From: Cyanobacteria bacterium GSL.Bin1
GTDB taxonomy: Bacteria; Cyanobacteriota; Cyanobacteriia; Cyanobacteriales; Rubidibacteraceae
DNA: 64,000 nt
Assembly (NCBI GenBank): GCA_009909085.1
Contig: JAAANX010000034.1
Location: 1-64,000, forward strand
Reading direction: 5' to 3'
The notes under the pieces were generated by a model, which was not told where the DNA came from, ran no database searches, and was given only the letters and a program-made list of their open reading frames with translations. Of the stretch, positions 44,415 to 53,781 are shown in pieces (the stretch's first letter is position 1; every line of letters starts with the position of its first letter). The translations under genes were made by a program, and so were the position numbers.

Positions 44415-44457
44415 GTCAAAGATGACGCCTTCTGTTTAGAAAGGTGCCTGCTTTGAC
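44415..44457. repeat. REP-like hairpin in the phoX leader
   Basis: GTCAAAG and CTTTGAC close a hairpin whose inside, GCCTTCTGTTTAGAAAGGTG, resembles the core of the repeat at 44130-44230. It lies between the candidate PHO box and the phoX start codon, so it would be in the mRNA leader. Confidence 0.55.
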
Positions 44458-44505
44458 CGTTAGTCAAACTAATATTTATTTCGAGTTGGAGAACACGAAT
44501 CGCCC

Positions 44506-46695
44506 ATGAAACGTCGCAACTTTTTACTCTTTCTCGGGGCAAGTGCAGGAACCGTTGCCCTTGGCGGAATTCCCACCCAGGGCAAACCGTTTCAAACCCC
44601 GGCAACCGCAAAAACAGTGGTCAGTAGCACCCTTCCCTCTGTCAAGCTTCCCCTCCCCCTAGAGATTGATCAGCTTTCTTCTAACGCACAAAAGGAGGCT
44701 TACAGCAACTATCAGGTGGTTGATGATTTGGTGCTGCCGGATGGCTTTACCTACGATTTAATTGCAGCTTGGGGAGACGAAGTGGGAGATTCTCGCTTTG
44801 GTTATAACAATGATTATGTTTCTTTTGTGGAAACGGCACCCAATGAAGGCTTCCTCACGGTTAACTTTGAATATATCAGTGGGAAAGCGTGGCTGGAAAA
44901 CTATCCAGAGGTCATTGGCAAGTCGTTACCCATTGCTGAAGTCAAAGCGGTTGCCGCGCCAAGCGAGGGTCAGATTAATGCCTTTGCGCTACCGGAAAAT
45001 AGTCCCCTGAAAGCGCAAATTAAAGAAATCTCGAAAGAGGGGTTGATTGACCAAGGCATTGGCATTATTTCCATTCGACGCAATCCAGATGGCAGTTGGG
45101 AACGGACTTATTCCAATGCTGATCGCCGGATTACTGGGATTTCTGGCTTAGAAGACAATCGGGCGCTTTATGCCACTGGACCGGCTACTGCTGTCTTCAC
45201 CAAACCCGACAAGATGGGCTACGAAGATAATCAAGGTAATCGGATCATTGGCACGTTTCAAAACTGTGCGGGCGGAACCACGCCTTGGGGAACCGTTTTA
45301 TCCGCTGAAGAAAACTTCCAGGATCAGGTCTATGAACCTGTAATGGCAGATGGTTCAGCGTTTAATCCCGGTAACACGCCTTTTATTCTCACCGATAATA
45401 CGGTGGATGGACGCGCCAATGTGTTCGGTTTACCGGGCAATAAATATGGCTGGATGGTGGAAGTCGATCCGGCGAATCCTGCTGACTACGGGACAAAACA
45501 TACTTGGCTGGGGCGATTTCGTCATGAAGCCGTTGGGGTGCGGGTGGTGCCGAAGCAAAAACTTGCGTTTTATTCGGGCTGCGATCGCCGCGGGGGACAC
45601 CTCTATAAGTTTGTTTCTCAAGATACTGTCAAAACCGTTACTGATAAAAACAATTCTCGCCTGCTGGAAAGCGGAATGCTTTATGGCGCGAAATTTAATC
45701 CTGATGGCAGTGGACGCTGGGTGGCTTTAACTCCTGACACGCCGATTGATCCGGTTCGTCCCAGCACAGTTTTTGGGAGCAAAGTCATGCTTCCTAATCC
45801 AGATCGTGCCGAAGGTGGTGTCATTGAAATTACTAATGACGCCGAAGCCGAAGCATTTCAAGCTCAATTCAAAACCCTCGGTGACCTTTATCTGGGAGAT
45901 CAGACAGAAAAACAGGGTGCCATTCTCGTTGATGCTCACTTTGCCGGTAATGCGGCTGGTCTTAGCTGCACGGCTCGTCCAGAAGACACTGATGTGGCAA
46001 AAGATGGTACGCTATATATTGCTTTCACTTCCGGCAGTCCGGGGGGTGATGGCGGTCCGGATAACCAAGTCTTTGCCGGTCCTAATGGTGAGGCTTATGA
46101 ATATGGCTGGATCATGAAATTACAAGAAGACAGCAATAATCCGGCAGCGATGCGTTTTCGTTGGGAGATGTTTGCCCTTGGTGGAGAACCGGCGGAAGAG
46201 GGATTAGGGTTTGTCAATCCTGATAATCTTGATATTGATACTGATGGCGATGTCTGGATGGTGACTGATATTTCCACCAGTAAGCATAATTTAGAAGTTT
46301 CTGATCGCGATGGCGTTGATCAATCGGCATTGCGAGGCATTTTCGGGAATAACTCAGCTTGGTATCTGCCTACCTCCGGTGAGAAAGCAGGGATGGCTTA
46401 TCCGATTGTTGTTGGTCCAATGGAATGTGAAATTTGTGGCATTTGGTTAACCAGCGATCAAAAAACCCTTTTCCTCGCGCCTCAGCATGTTGGAGAAGTC
46501 AATGGAAAACGCCAAAACATGGCAAGCGAAACCCGAACCTTTGCGATGAAAACGACCACCGGGGAACATTTTATACAACAGCGCGAAGTTCCTTTAGGTT
46601 CTAATTGGCCGGGCTTGGGCCCCAATGACCCACCACGCCCAGGTGTAGTAGCGGTGCGACGGAAAGATGGACAATCTCTTAAAAGAGAAGACTGA
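44506..46695 (+). CDS. phoX: PhoX-type alkaline phosphatase (DUF839), Tat-exported
   Basis: The 729-residue protein has a twin-arginine signal peptide, KRRNFLLFLGASAGTVALGG, and continues as the large PhoX/DUF839 propeller. Family sequence includes FQNCAGGTTPWGTVLSAEENF (in parts), GRFRHEAVGV, LAFYSGCDRRGGHLYKF, and FVNPDNLDIDTDGDVWMVTD. PhoX enzymes are Ca2+/Fe3+-dependent phosphomonoesterases that release phosphate outside the cell. The Asp- and Glu-rich loops bind the metals, and the Tat route exports the folded metalloprotein. A candidate PHO box upstream suggests induction by phosphate starvation. A terminator follows. Phosphate-starvation control is inferred from sequence only. Confidence 0.92.
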   Translation: MKRRNFLLFLGASAGTVALGGIPTQGKPFQTPATAKTVVSSTLPSVKLPLPLEIDQLSSNAQKEAYSNYQVVDDLVLPDGFTYDLIAAWGDEVGDSRFGYNNDYVSFVETAPNEGFLTVNFEYISGKAWLENYPEVIGKSLPIAEVKAVAAPSEGQINAFALPENSPLKAQIKEISKEGLIDQGIGIISIRRNPDGSWERTYSNADRRITGISGLEDNRALYATGPATAVFTKPDKMGYEDNQGNRIIGTFQNCAGGTTPWGTVLSAEENFQDQVYEPVMADGSAFNPGNTPFILTDNTVDGRANVFGLPGNKYGWMVEVDPANPADYGTKHTWLGRFRHEAVGVRVVPKQKLAFYSGCDRRGGHLYKFVSQDTVKTVTDKNNSRLLESGMLYGAKFNPDGSGRWVALTPDTPIDPVRPSTVFGSKVMLPNPDRAEGGVIEITNDAEAEAFQAQFKTLGDLYLGDQTEKQGAILVDAHFAGNAAGLSCTARPEDTDVAKDGTLYIAFTSGSPGGDGGPDNQVFAGPNGEAYEYGWIMKLQEDSNNPAAMRFRWEMFALGGEPAEEGLGFVNPDNLDIDTDGDVWMVTDISTSKHNLEVSDRDGVDQSALRGIFGNNSAWYLPTSGEKAGMAYPIVVGPMECEICGIWLTSDQKTLFLAPQHVGEVNGKRQNMASETRTFAMKTTTGEHFIQQREVPLGSNWPGLGPNDPPRPGVVAVRRKDGQSLKRED

Positions 46696-46802
46696 CCTCC
46701 GACGCATCCCGCTATACAATCATAGGTGGAAAGGAAATAGAACCTTGACTTGTTTATTTCCTTTTCTCAGAAAAATTTAGATCTTTGAGTTTACCTTAGG
46801 TT

Positions 46803-46833
46803 CCCTGCTCTTTATGAGTAGGGATTTTTTTCC
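46803..46833 (+). terminator. Rho-independent terminator after phoX
   Basis: CCCTGCTC and GAGTAGGG form a stem with one G-T pair and a TTTAT loop, followed by ATTTTTTT. It lies about 110 bp after phoX and before the converging cyAbrB gene, on the phoX strand. Confidence 0.8.
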
Positions 46834-46866
46834 GAGTGCTAACGACCTATAACTGCTACTCCCGGT

Positions 46867-47280
46867 CTAGGATGCTACTGCTTCGAGTTCTTCAGCCTCT
46901 TCAGGTTTGCTCGAACCATCATCAATATGAACCAAGCGAATGTGTTTATAGCCCAACTTAATTTCAAATTCTTCGCCCGGTTGTAACCCCATTGCCTGGG
47001 TATAAGTGGAACCGATGACAATTTGACCATTTTTGTGAACGCTAACTTTATAAGTCGGTTCACGTCCACGACCGTCTTTCCCCCCATCGGGATCAAGGGG
47101 AACGCCCTTGGCTTCAAGAACAGCATCATAAAACTCGGTTAAATTGACCCGCGTTTGACCGGTTTTGGTTGTGTTGTAATAACCACACTCTTTAGCTGTT
47201 TCTCGACGCGGTAAGTGAGAGAGTTCTTTGACTTTTTGCAGCAAGGCACGACCTTTTAACGGTGCTGTTTGTTCTTCCAT
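46867..47280 (-). CDS. cyAbrB-type transcriptional regulator
   Basis: The 137-residue protein is a cyanobacterial AbrB-like regulator. The conserved N-terminal part (GRALLQKVKELSHLPRRETA, CGYYNTTKTGQTRVNLTEFYDAVLEAKG in parts) is followed by a C-terminal SpoVT/AbrB-like domain (YKVSVHKNGQIVIGSTYTQA, GLQPGEEFEIKLGYKHIRL) and an acidic tail. cyAbrB proteins are DNA-binding regulators that affect carbon and nitrogen metabolism and, in some species, toxin or hydrogenase genes. Sequence resemblance is closest to the cyAbrB1/CalA group as far as I can tell. The C-terminal position of the domain is characteristic. It converges on phoX. Confidence 0.93.
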   Translation of the reverse strand: MEEQTAPLKGRALLQKVKELSHLPRRETAKECGYYNTTKTGQTRVNLTEFYDAVLEAKGVPLDPDGGKDGRGREPTYKVSVHKNGQIVIGSTYTQAMGLQPGEEFEIKLGYKHIRLVHIDDGSSKPEEAEELEAVAS

Positions 47281-48203
47281 TTTCTGTATAATTATCCTCT
47301 TAATTGTCTGTTCAGTTGGGAGAGTTTGCTTAGAGACATTCCTCCTATTAAAAATATATCGTTAAACTCCTACAATTTTACAAGAAATTTTTTAAAATTT
47401 GCGATTTACTATTATTGAGCCGTTGGCTTCGCTCCGATAAAATTAAAGAACAGTAACAAAGCAAGGCGAATATCTCTTGTGCAGAAAGGAGAAAAGAAAA
47501 GGGATTAACTAGCCAAAGAAGGGGAGAATTGAGACTTTTTCTGAGATAATTGGCAGCGGCTGTTAGTCTCTAGAAATCTCAAAACCTGATTAAGGATAAG
47601 ATCTTACTCAAGAGGGTGAGCAGCAAAACTTCTACCATAAAAAATGAAAACCATGGGGCGTAACTCTAGGTTTCTTTACTGATTGGGGAGAAATATGAGA
47701 GTCTTATTAACCATTTGAATCAAGAAAAGAGCAATTGAGCTTTTTATTAACAAGCTTCGCCAAGTAATTGTGATTGCAGTCGTCTCTCACTTGAGTTATT
47801 GACTCGCTCCCATCAAAAAGTAATCGCCAACGCTAACAGCTGATCAAGCTAACCAGACTCAGGACAAAATGAGAACTGATGATTAATTTGGTAAGAGTCA
47901 AGCAGCAATTTAAAAAAATTATCCCCATGGGAAAAGCTGACCACCTTTATTTCAGCCAATTTTTCTTACCCAAGGTGATTTGTTAACTGACGCCATGAGA
48001 AAGCGAGACGCTAGAGCGGTGATTTTATCATCAATGGCGAAGTTTGATGATTAGACTAAAAAATGGCTACCTAAATCCGGAGAGGAAACTTGATTATAGT
48101 AAAAATAAATTGAACCCAAGTGCATCGTGATTGTCAACTTGTAACAGCCAAAATACCCGATTCCCTTTAAACTGATCAGAAAGCTATTTACTTATAACAA
48201 CAG
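47281..48203. other. Long intergenic region (920 bp) without recognisable gene
   Basis: I read all six frames here and find only short frames broken by many stops. The stretch includes the leader of the cyAbrB gene at its left end and the Hlip promoter at its right end. Short open patches near 47740-47830 and 47980-48060 look faintly protein-like but match nothing I recognise, so a decayed gene is possible. Confidence 0.4.
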
Positions 48204-48401
48204 ATGAACGAAAAAACATCTAACTCAAAATTAACTCAGAACAATGAATCCCTTCTTCCTGAAATTGAAGAACCTGCTTTTGGCTGGACGCCTTATGCGG
48301 AACGGATGAATGGGCGATTTGCCATGTTAGGATTTGTTGCCCTTCTCTTAATTGAATTTATTACAAACCAAAGCTTTTTGACTTGGTTAGGTTTAAGATA
48401 A
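48204..48401 (+). CDS. High-light-inducible protein (Hlip / small CAB-like protein)
   Basis: The 65-residue protein has a polar N-terminus and then the single chlorophyll a/b-binding helix PYAERMNGRFAMLGFVALLL. The ExxNGRxAMxGF motif (Glu, Asn, Arg) is intact. Hlips bind chlorophyll and carotenoids in the thylakoid and protect photosystem II assembly intermediates under excess light. Which member of the family (A-D) cannot be told from length alone. The gene ends 32 bp before the start of a large PAS histidine kinase on the same strand, so an operon is possible. Confidence 0.93.
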   Translation: MNEKTSNSKLTQNNESLLPEIEEPAFGWTPYAERMNGRFAMLGFVALLLIEFITNQSFLTWLGLR

Positions 48402-48433
48402 ACTTATTCTACCCAGTACGTTTTGCGCTAGCT

Positions 48434-51400
48434 ATGACTTGTCAGCAACTGATTGATCGGATTGCCACGTTGAGTCAAAACTTTGGTAATTCTCCTGCTT
48501 TGGAAGCCTTGCATCAGCAAACAGAAAAAGGCGTTCTCCCCACGGTAAAGCAACTGCAAGCTTCACTTCAGGAAGATTTACAACAACGTCAACGGTTATC
48601 TGCTCAAATTCAAACCCTCACTCGCCAACTTAGTTTCTATCTCCAATGGGAAGACCAACCAACAGTTTCTCTCCCTTCCTTCGATGAAACTCAAGACACA
48701 TTAGAAGTGGTTGCCGAAGCCCCTCTGCCAGAGCCAAAGAGCACTCAAGGGAAACTCAACTCAAGGGTTAGTCATCAGCAAGGAACAGAAGTGGATTACC
48801 AACGCTATCAGAACTTATTTCAGTTGGCTCCCGATGGCTATTTAACCACTGATGCTCAGGGACAAGTCCTAGAAGCTAATTTGACAGCTGGTGACCTACT
48901 GGGAGTGGACAGACAAGAACTGGTTGGACAATCTCTGCTCACGTTTCTGACGGGCGCTGACGAGAAAGAGCAGCTGCTACAAGCCATGCAGACAATTGCT
49001 GAGCAAGAAAAGAGTGTGGAAAAGTGCGAAGCCAGGATCTCTCCTCAACAAGGAAGCCCTTTTTTTGCCGCTTTGCGCTTGAGCTTGATCCAAGGAAGTG
49101 CTGGGGAAGCCCTGCAGTTTGGCTGCTTGTTACAAGATATTAGTGAACAGCAGCAAATTTATCAGGCGCTCACTGCCGGTGAAAAGAAATGGCGTGCTTT
49201 ATTTGATCAAAGTTTTCAAATTATTGCCCTGTTAGATGAAACAGGAAAAGTAATTGATTTGAATCAAACAGCTTTGGAATTAGTGCAGAGTCATCTTCCC
49301 CAGATTAGGCATCATCATTTTTCAGAAATTCCTTGGTGGCGATCAGAAGCTGATCGCGCGCAAATCAAACAGTCGATTAAGCTAGCCCAAATTGGTGGGA
49401 TGGTGCGCTATGAAGCACAATTACTCTCAGACAGTGGGGAGCTAGTTCCCATCGATTTATCTTTAAAACCGGTCCGGGATGAAGCCGGTCAAGTCGTCCT
49501 TTTAATTGCAGAAGGTCGCGATTTGCGCGATCGCGTTCAGAAAGAAGCGGAACGATATCGAGAAAAAGAAATTTCGGACTCGATTCTTAAAAGTTTGCCC
49601 GGTGTCTTCTACATGATTGAAAAAAATGGTCCTTGTGTCCGCTGGAATCAGGAACTGGAAAAGATTACCGGCTATAACACCGAGGAAATTAGTGCAATTG
49701 ATCCCCTCCAATTCTTTATCGAATCGGATCGCGCTCATGTAGAAGATAAAATCCAAGAAGCCTTGAGCCACGGTAAATCAACTACAGAAGCAACATTTCT
49801 CAACCAACAAGGCACAATTGCCACATGTTATTTAAGTCATGTCTGTGTCAATCTGGAGGAAGAGCAAGGATATGTGGTGGGCGTTGGGATTAATATCACA
49901 GAGACCAACCCCATGAAAAATGAACATCAAAAACTCGCGGCGCTGGTCGAGAATAGTAAAGATTTCATTAGCCTCACGAGTTTAGAGGGAGAAGTGGAAT
50001 TCCTCAACCCGGGCGGTCAACGGTTATTGGGAGTTGATGGCGTCGAAAGGCTTTCTCTATCGCTAAAAGACTGTTTTTTAACCAATAGTGAGGAGCAATT
50101 TGATCAAAAAATTTTTCCCAGTATTTTCAAAACCGGTCAGTGGTCGGGAGAACTTGCGGTTCGGAATCACCAAACTGGAGCAGTTCTACCCGTTTTAGCC
50201 AATATTTTTGTTGTTCGAGACCTTACCACCTCAACGCCGATTAATTTAGGGGTGATCACTCGCAATATTAGTCATCGTAAGCAAACTGAAATCGCCCTTA
50301 AAACTAGCGAACAACGTTTTCGCAGTATTTTTGAACAAGCTGCCGTTGGGATTGCCTTATTGGATCTTGCCGGTCGCTTTCAACGGGTTAATCAGCGAGG
50401 TTGTGAGATTTTAGGCTACTCTCAAAAGGAATTAGTCACTCGTACCTATCATGATTTAATTGCTATAGAACAAATTGCAACAGATGATAGTCAGATTCGG
50501 GAGTTATTACGAGGAGAAAGAGATTGCTTTTGTCAAGCACAACATTACCACCGTAAGGATAATAGTTGGGTCTGGGTTAGCTTAACGATGTCTTTGCTGC
50601 GGGATTTAGAAGGAAAACCGCAATCACTCGTGGCGATTTTAGAAGATATCAGCGATCACAAAGAAACTGAAGCGGCATGGCAACAGAGTGAGCAAGCCTA
50701 CCGCTCTCTAGTCGATGGGATCCGAGAAGTAATCTTTCGGGTAAATACTAATGGTCTCTGGTGCTTTTTAAATCCAGCTTGGACAGAAATTACCGGCTAC
50801 CGAATTTCTGAAACGATTGGACAGCCTTTTCTCAACTACATCTATTTTGAAGATTTGGCTTACCATCAAAAGCAATTTCAAAAATTGCTCAACAATCCGG
50901 ATTATCATTGTCGTTATGAAATCCGCTATCAAACGCAAGCCGGCGGTTTTTGTTGGATGGAGGTAACCGCTCGCGTAACTAGGAATGAAAATGGCATCAT
51001 TACCGGTATTACAGGAACGCTCAATGAAGTTACAGAACGTCGCCAAGCTGAAGATCAACTGCGAGCTGTGATTAATACTGTCCCCGGATTAGTTTCTTGG
51101 GTGAGTCGAGATGGATATTATTTGGGTGTCAATGAGCAATTGGCCAATACCCTCAATTTAGAACCAGAAGACTTTCTTGGGAAAGAAATTGGCTTTTTGA
51201 ATACCAATTCTTCTTTTGTCCGCTTTATGTACGAATTTCTGGCGAGTGAAGAGATTGAAACCAGCCAAGTTTTAGAAAATACGATCAAAAATGGGGAAAC
51301 TCGCAGCTTCTTGGTGGCAGCGCAAAAATATCGCCAAGCCAGTGCAGCGGTTTTGATTGGGATTGATATTACTGAACGTAAGCAAGCTGAGTTGGCATTG

Positions 51401-53308
51401 CAAGAAAGCGAAAATCAGTTCCGTCAACTGGCAGAAAATATTGAGCAAGTGTTTTGGATGGTTGATTTAGCCCGGCAGAGTTTTATTTATATCTCTCCGG
51501 CTTATGAATCGACTTGGGGACGAAGTTTGCAGAGTGCTTATGACTCTCCTACGGACTGGTTACAATCTGTCCACCCTGAAGATTACCAGCATGTGCTCGA
51601 TTCCTCTCGCAAACAGATTCGCGGTGAGTACAATGAGGAGTACCGAATTATTCGTCCGAATGGAGAGATGCGGTGGATTCATGACCGCGCCTTTCCGGTA
51701 CGGAACGATCAAGGAAAAGTTTATCGGATTGCCGGAATTGCTGAAGATATTACAGAACGGAAACAAGCGAAAGAAGCACTACAAAAACGCGAACGCTATT
51801 TAAAAGCGTTAGTCGGTGTGCAACGTCGTCTTCTCGCTTCAACCGTTGATCAAGCCTTATATCAGGAAGTATTGGGTATTTTAGGCGAAGCCTGTGCAGC
51901 GAATCGCATTTATGTCTATGAAAACTTTGTGGATGAACAAGGGCGGTTGCGGGGACGGAAATGTGCGCAATGGTATTCTGATCGTATTTATTATCCCAAG
52001 TTTGATGAGCAACTCTACTTCTGCTACGAAAACTTAGGCTCTGAATGTTATCAGAAGTTACAACAAGGAGAATTTTTACAAAAAACGGTTACGGATTTAC
52101 CACCGGCTACACAAGCCTTTTTCCGGGAGCAAAATATTATTTCGTTTCTCATGTTGCCACTAATGGTCAATGGTGAATTTTTTGGCGTTATTGGCTTTGA
52201 TAATTATGAAATTGCACGAAATTGGGGACGTTTAGAAGTTGGCTTATTAAGTTCGGCAGCAGCAGCGATCGCGCTGGCTAAAGAAAAACAACTCACTCAA
52301 GAAACGCTCCAGCAACAACTCACTGCCATTGAAACCACCACCGACGGCATTATGATTATTCAGGCTGGGGGGAAACTCCACTATGTGAATCCGGCTTACT
52401 GCAAAATGCTTGGGTATGACGCTCCTGAAACCCTCGTCAACACTCAATGGCGCGATCATCATCCCTTAGAAGAATTATCCCGAATCAACGAAGAAATTTT
52501 TCCTCAACTGCAACGTCACGGTTGTTGGAGTGGAGAAATCTACGCCCAGCGTCGAGATGGAAGCACCTTTATCCAAGAACTATCGATGAATTTAATCCGC
52601 AATGGCGAGATTGTTGGGGTTTGTCGAGATATCAGCGAACGAAAAGAAGGAGAAGAACAACTGCAAGCCTCTCTCGAGGAAAAAGACCTCTTGTTAAAAG
52701 AAGTCCATCACCGAGTCAAAAATAATCTCCAAGTCATTTCCAGTATTTTTTCTTTACAATCCCAAACAATAGAAGATGAACAAGCCCTTGCCATCTTGGA
52801 AGAAAGCCAAAACCGGATTAGTTCCATGGCCCTCATCCACGAAAAACTCTATCAAGCAACAAACTTAGCCAATATTGACTTTGCAGAATACATTCGCGAT
52901 CTCATCTATCATCTCCTTGCGTCTTACAACATTAATCCCGATTGGGTACAAACGGAAATGAACATCCAATCCATCCAACTGAACCTTGATAGTGCTATTC
53001 CTTGTGGACTCCTAATTAACGAGCTCGTTTCTAACTCACTCAAGCATGGCTTTACTAATCAACATCAAGGTAAAATTTACATTTTCTTAGGCGTTATTGA
53101 TGAAGCTCAAGAAATGATTAGCTTAAAAGTTGAAGATGATGGTGTGGGCTTACCAGAAGGATTTAATCCTGAAAAAAATAGCTCTCTGGGGGTTTCTTTA
53201 ATTACTTCTCTCACTCAACAGTTACGTGGTACTCTAAAGTTTCAGAATAACCCTGGGGCAAGTTTTGAAATTACTTTTCCCAAACCCATTGAACGGAAAC
53301 GATTTTAA
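48434..53308 (+). CDS. Giant multi-PAS/GAF sensor histidine kinase (HisKA_2 family)
   Basis: From ATG 48434 the soluble protein has 1624 residues. After a short coiled coil it carries a long chain of PAS domains (first at about residue 121, then roughly every 120-130 residues, each ending in an ITERK/ISERK-type PAC motif). A GAF domain (about 1125-1290) and a last PAS (about 1300-1410) follow. The HisKA_2 domain has the phospho-acceptor His in LLLKEVHHRVKNNLQVISS, and the HATPase domain (about 1510-1620) has NELVSNSLKHGF and DDGVGLPEGF. No transmembrane segment is seen. The response regulator gene follows after three bases. The frame extends upstream into the Hlip gene from a TTG; I reject that start. 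Confidence 0.9.
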   Translation: MTCQQLIDRIATLSQNFGNSPALEALHQQTEKGVLPTVKQLQASLQEDLQQRQRLSAQIQTLTRQLSFYLQWEDQPTVSLPSFDETQDTLEVVAEAPLPEPKSTQGKLNSRVSHQQGTEVDYQRYQNLFQLAPDGYLTTDAQGQVLEANLTAGDLLGVDRQELVGQSLLTFLTGADEKEQLLQAMQTIAEQEKSVEKCEARISPQQGSPFFAALRLSLIQGSAGEALQFGCLLQDISEQQQIYQALTAGEKKWRALFDQSFQIIALLDETGKVIDLNQTALELVQSHLPQIRHHHFSEIPWWRSEADRAQIKQSIKLAQIGGMVRYEAQLLSDSGELVPIDLSLKPVRDEAGQVVLLIAEGRDLRDRVQKEAERYREKEISDSILKSLPGVFYMIEKNGPCVRWNQELEKITGYNTEEISAIDPLQFFIESDRAHVEDKIQEALSHGKSTTEATFLNQQGTIATCYLSHVCVNLEEEQGYVVGVGINITETNPMKNEHQKLAALVENSKDFISLTSLEGEVEFLNPGGQRLLGVDGVERLSLSLKDCFLTNSEEQFDQKIFPSIFKTGQWSGELAVRNHQTGAVLPVLANIFVVRDLTTSTPINLGVITRNISHRKQTEIALKTSEQRFRSIFEQAAVGIALLDLAGRFQRVNQRGCEILGYSQKELVTRTYHDLIAIEQIATDDSQIRELLRGERDCFCQAQHYHRKDNSWVWVSLTMSLLRDLEGKPQSLVAILEDISDHKETEAAWQQSEQAYRSLVDGIREVIFRVNTNGLWCFLNPAWTEITGYRISETIGQPFLNYIYFEDLAYHQKQFQKLLNNPDYHCRYEIRYQTQAGGFCWMEVTARVTRNENGIITGITGTLNEVTERRQAEDQLRAVINTVPGLVSWVSRDGYYLGVNEQLANTLNLEPEDFLGKEIGFLNTNSSFVRFMYEFLASEEIETSQVLENTIKNGETRSFLVAAQKYRQASAAVLIGIDITERKQAELALQESENQFRQLAENIEQVFWMVDLARQSFIYISPAYESTWGRSLQSAYDSPTDWLQSVHPEDYQHVLDSSRKQIRGEYNEEYRIIRPNGEMRWIHDRAFPVRNDQGKVYRIAGIAEDITERKQAKEALQKRERYLKALVGVQRRLLASTVDQALYQEVLGILGEACAANRIYVYENFVDEQGRLRGRKCAQWYSDRIYYPKFDEQLYFCYENLGSECYQKLQQGEFLQKTVTDLPPATQAFFREQNIISFLMLPLMVNGEFFGVIGFDNYEIARNWGRLEVGLLSSAAAAIALAKEKQLTQETLQQQLTAIETTTDGIMIIQAGGKLHYVNPAYCKMLGYDAPETLVNTQWRDHHPLEELSRINEEIFPQLQRHGCWSGEIYAQRRDGSTFIQELSMNLIRNGEIVGVCRDISERKEGEEQLQASLEEKDLLLKEVHHRVKNNLQVISSIFSLQSQTIEDEQALAILEESQNRISSMALIHEKLYQATNLANIDFAEYIRDLIYHLLASYNINPDWVQTEMNIQSIQLNLDSAIPCGLLINELVSNSLKHGFTNQHQGKIYIFLGVIDEAQEMISLKVEDDGVGLPEGFNPEKNSSLGVSLITSLTQQLRGTLKFQNNPGASFEITFPKPIERKRF

Positions 53309-53311
53309 ACT

Positions 53312-53692
53312 ATGTCAGCCAATAAAATTTTAATTGTCGAAGATGAAGCCGTAGTCTCCCTTGATGTTTCTAGGCGTCTAGAAAAAATGGGCTACGAAGT
53401 GATGGGTCGTATTGCTTCTGGCGAAGAAGCGCTTGAGTTAATTGAAAAAGAACGTCCTGATTTGGTTTTAATGGATATTAACTTGCAAGGAGAAATGGAT
53501 GGCATTGAAACGGCAACTAAACTTTATAAAGAATATAATTTACCTGTTATTTATCTAACGGCTTATGCTGGAGAAAGTACCCTCGAGCGAGCGAAAGAAA
53601 GTAAACCTTATGGCTATATTCTCAAACCCTTTAAAGAAAGAGAACTGCACGCCGCGATCGAGATTGCCATTTCTCGCCATAAAACCGAATAA
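53312..53692 (+). CDS. Single-domain response regulator
   Basis: The 126-residue protein is one receiver domain without output domain. It has acidic residues in ILIVEDEAVVS, phospho-acceptor Asp in LVLMDINLQGEMDGIE, Thr in VIYLTAYAG, and Lys in GYILKPFKERELHAAIEIAI. The sequence LQGEMDGIETA resembles receivers paired with HisKA_2 kinases. It starts three bases after the kinase stop, so the pair is almost certainly cognate. It probably passes phosphate to a further protein or binds a partner. Confidence 0.95.
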   Translation: MSANKILIVEDEAVVSLDVSRRLEKMGYEVMGRIASGEEALELIEKERPDLVLMDINLQGEMDGIETATKLYKEYNLPVIYLTAYAGESTLERAKESKPYGYILKPFKERELHAAIEIAISRHKTE

Positions 53693-53781
53693 TTAATTTG
53701 AAGTTTAGTGCATCGTTATTGATGGCTACACAAGTAAAGAATACATCACTTAGAGCGTAGCCCGGGCAAAGTATAACAAAG

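Noticed and set aside
48383-48433. Upstream TTG start for the giant PAS kinase
   Set aside because: It would overlap the Hlip gene and add a basic stretch unlike kinase N-termini; the ATG at 48434 is better.
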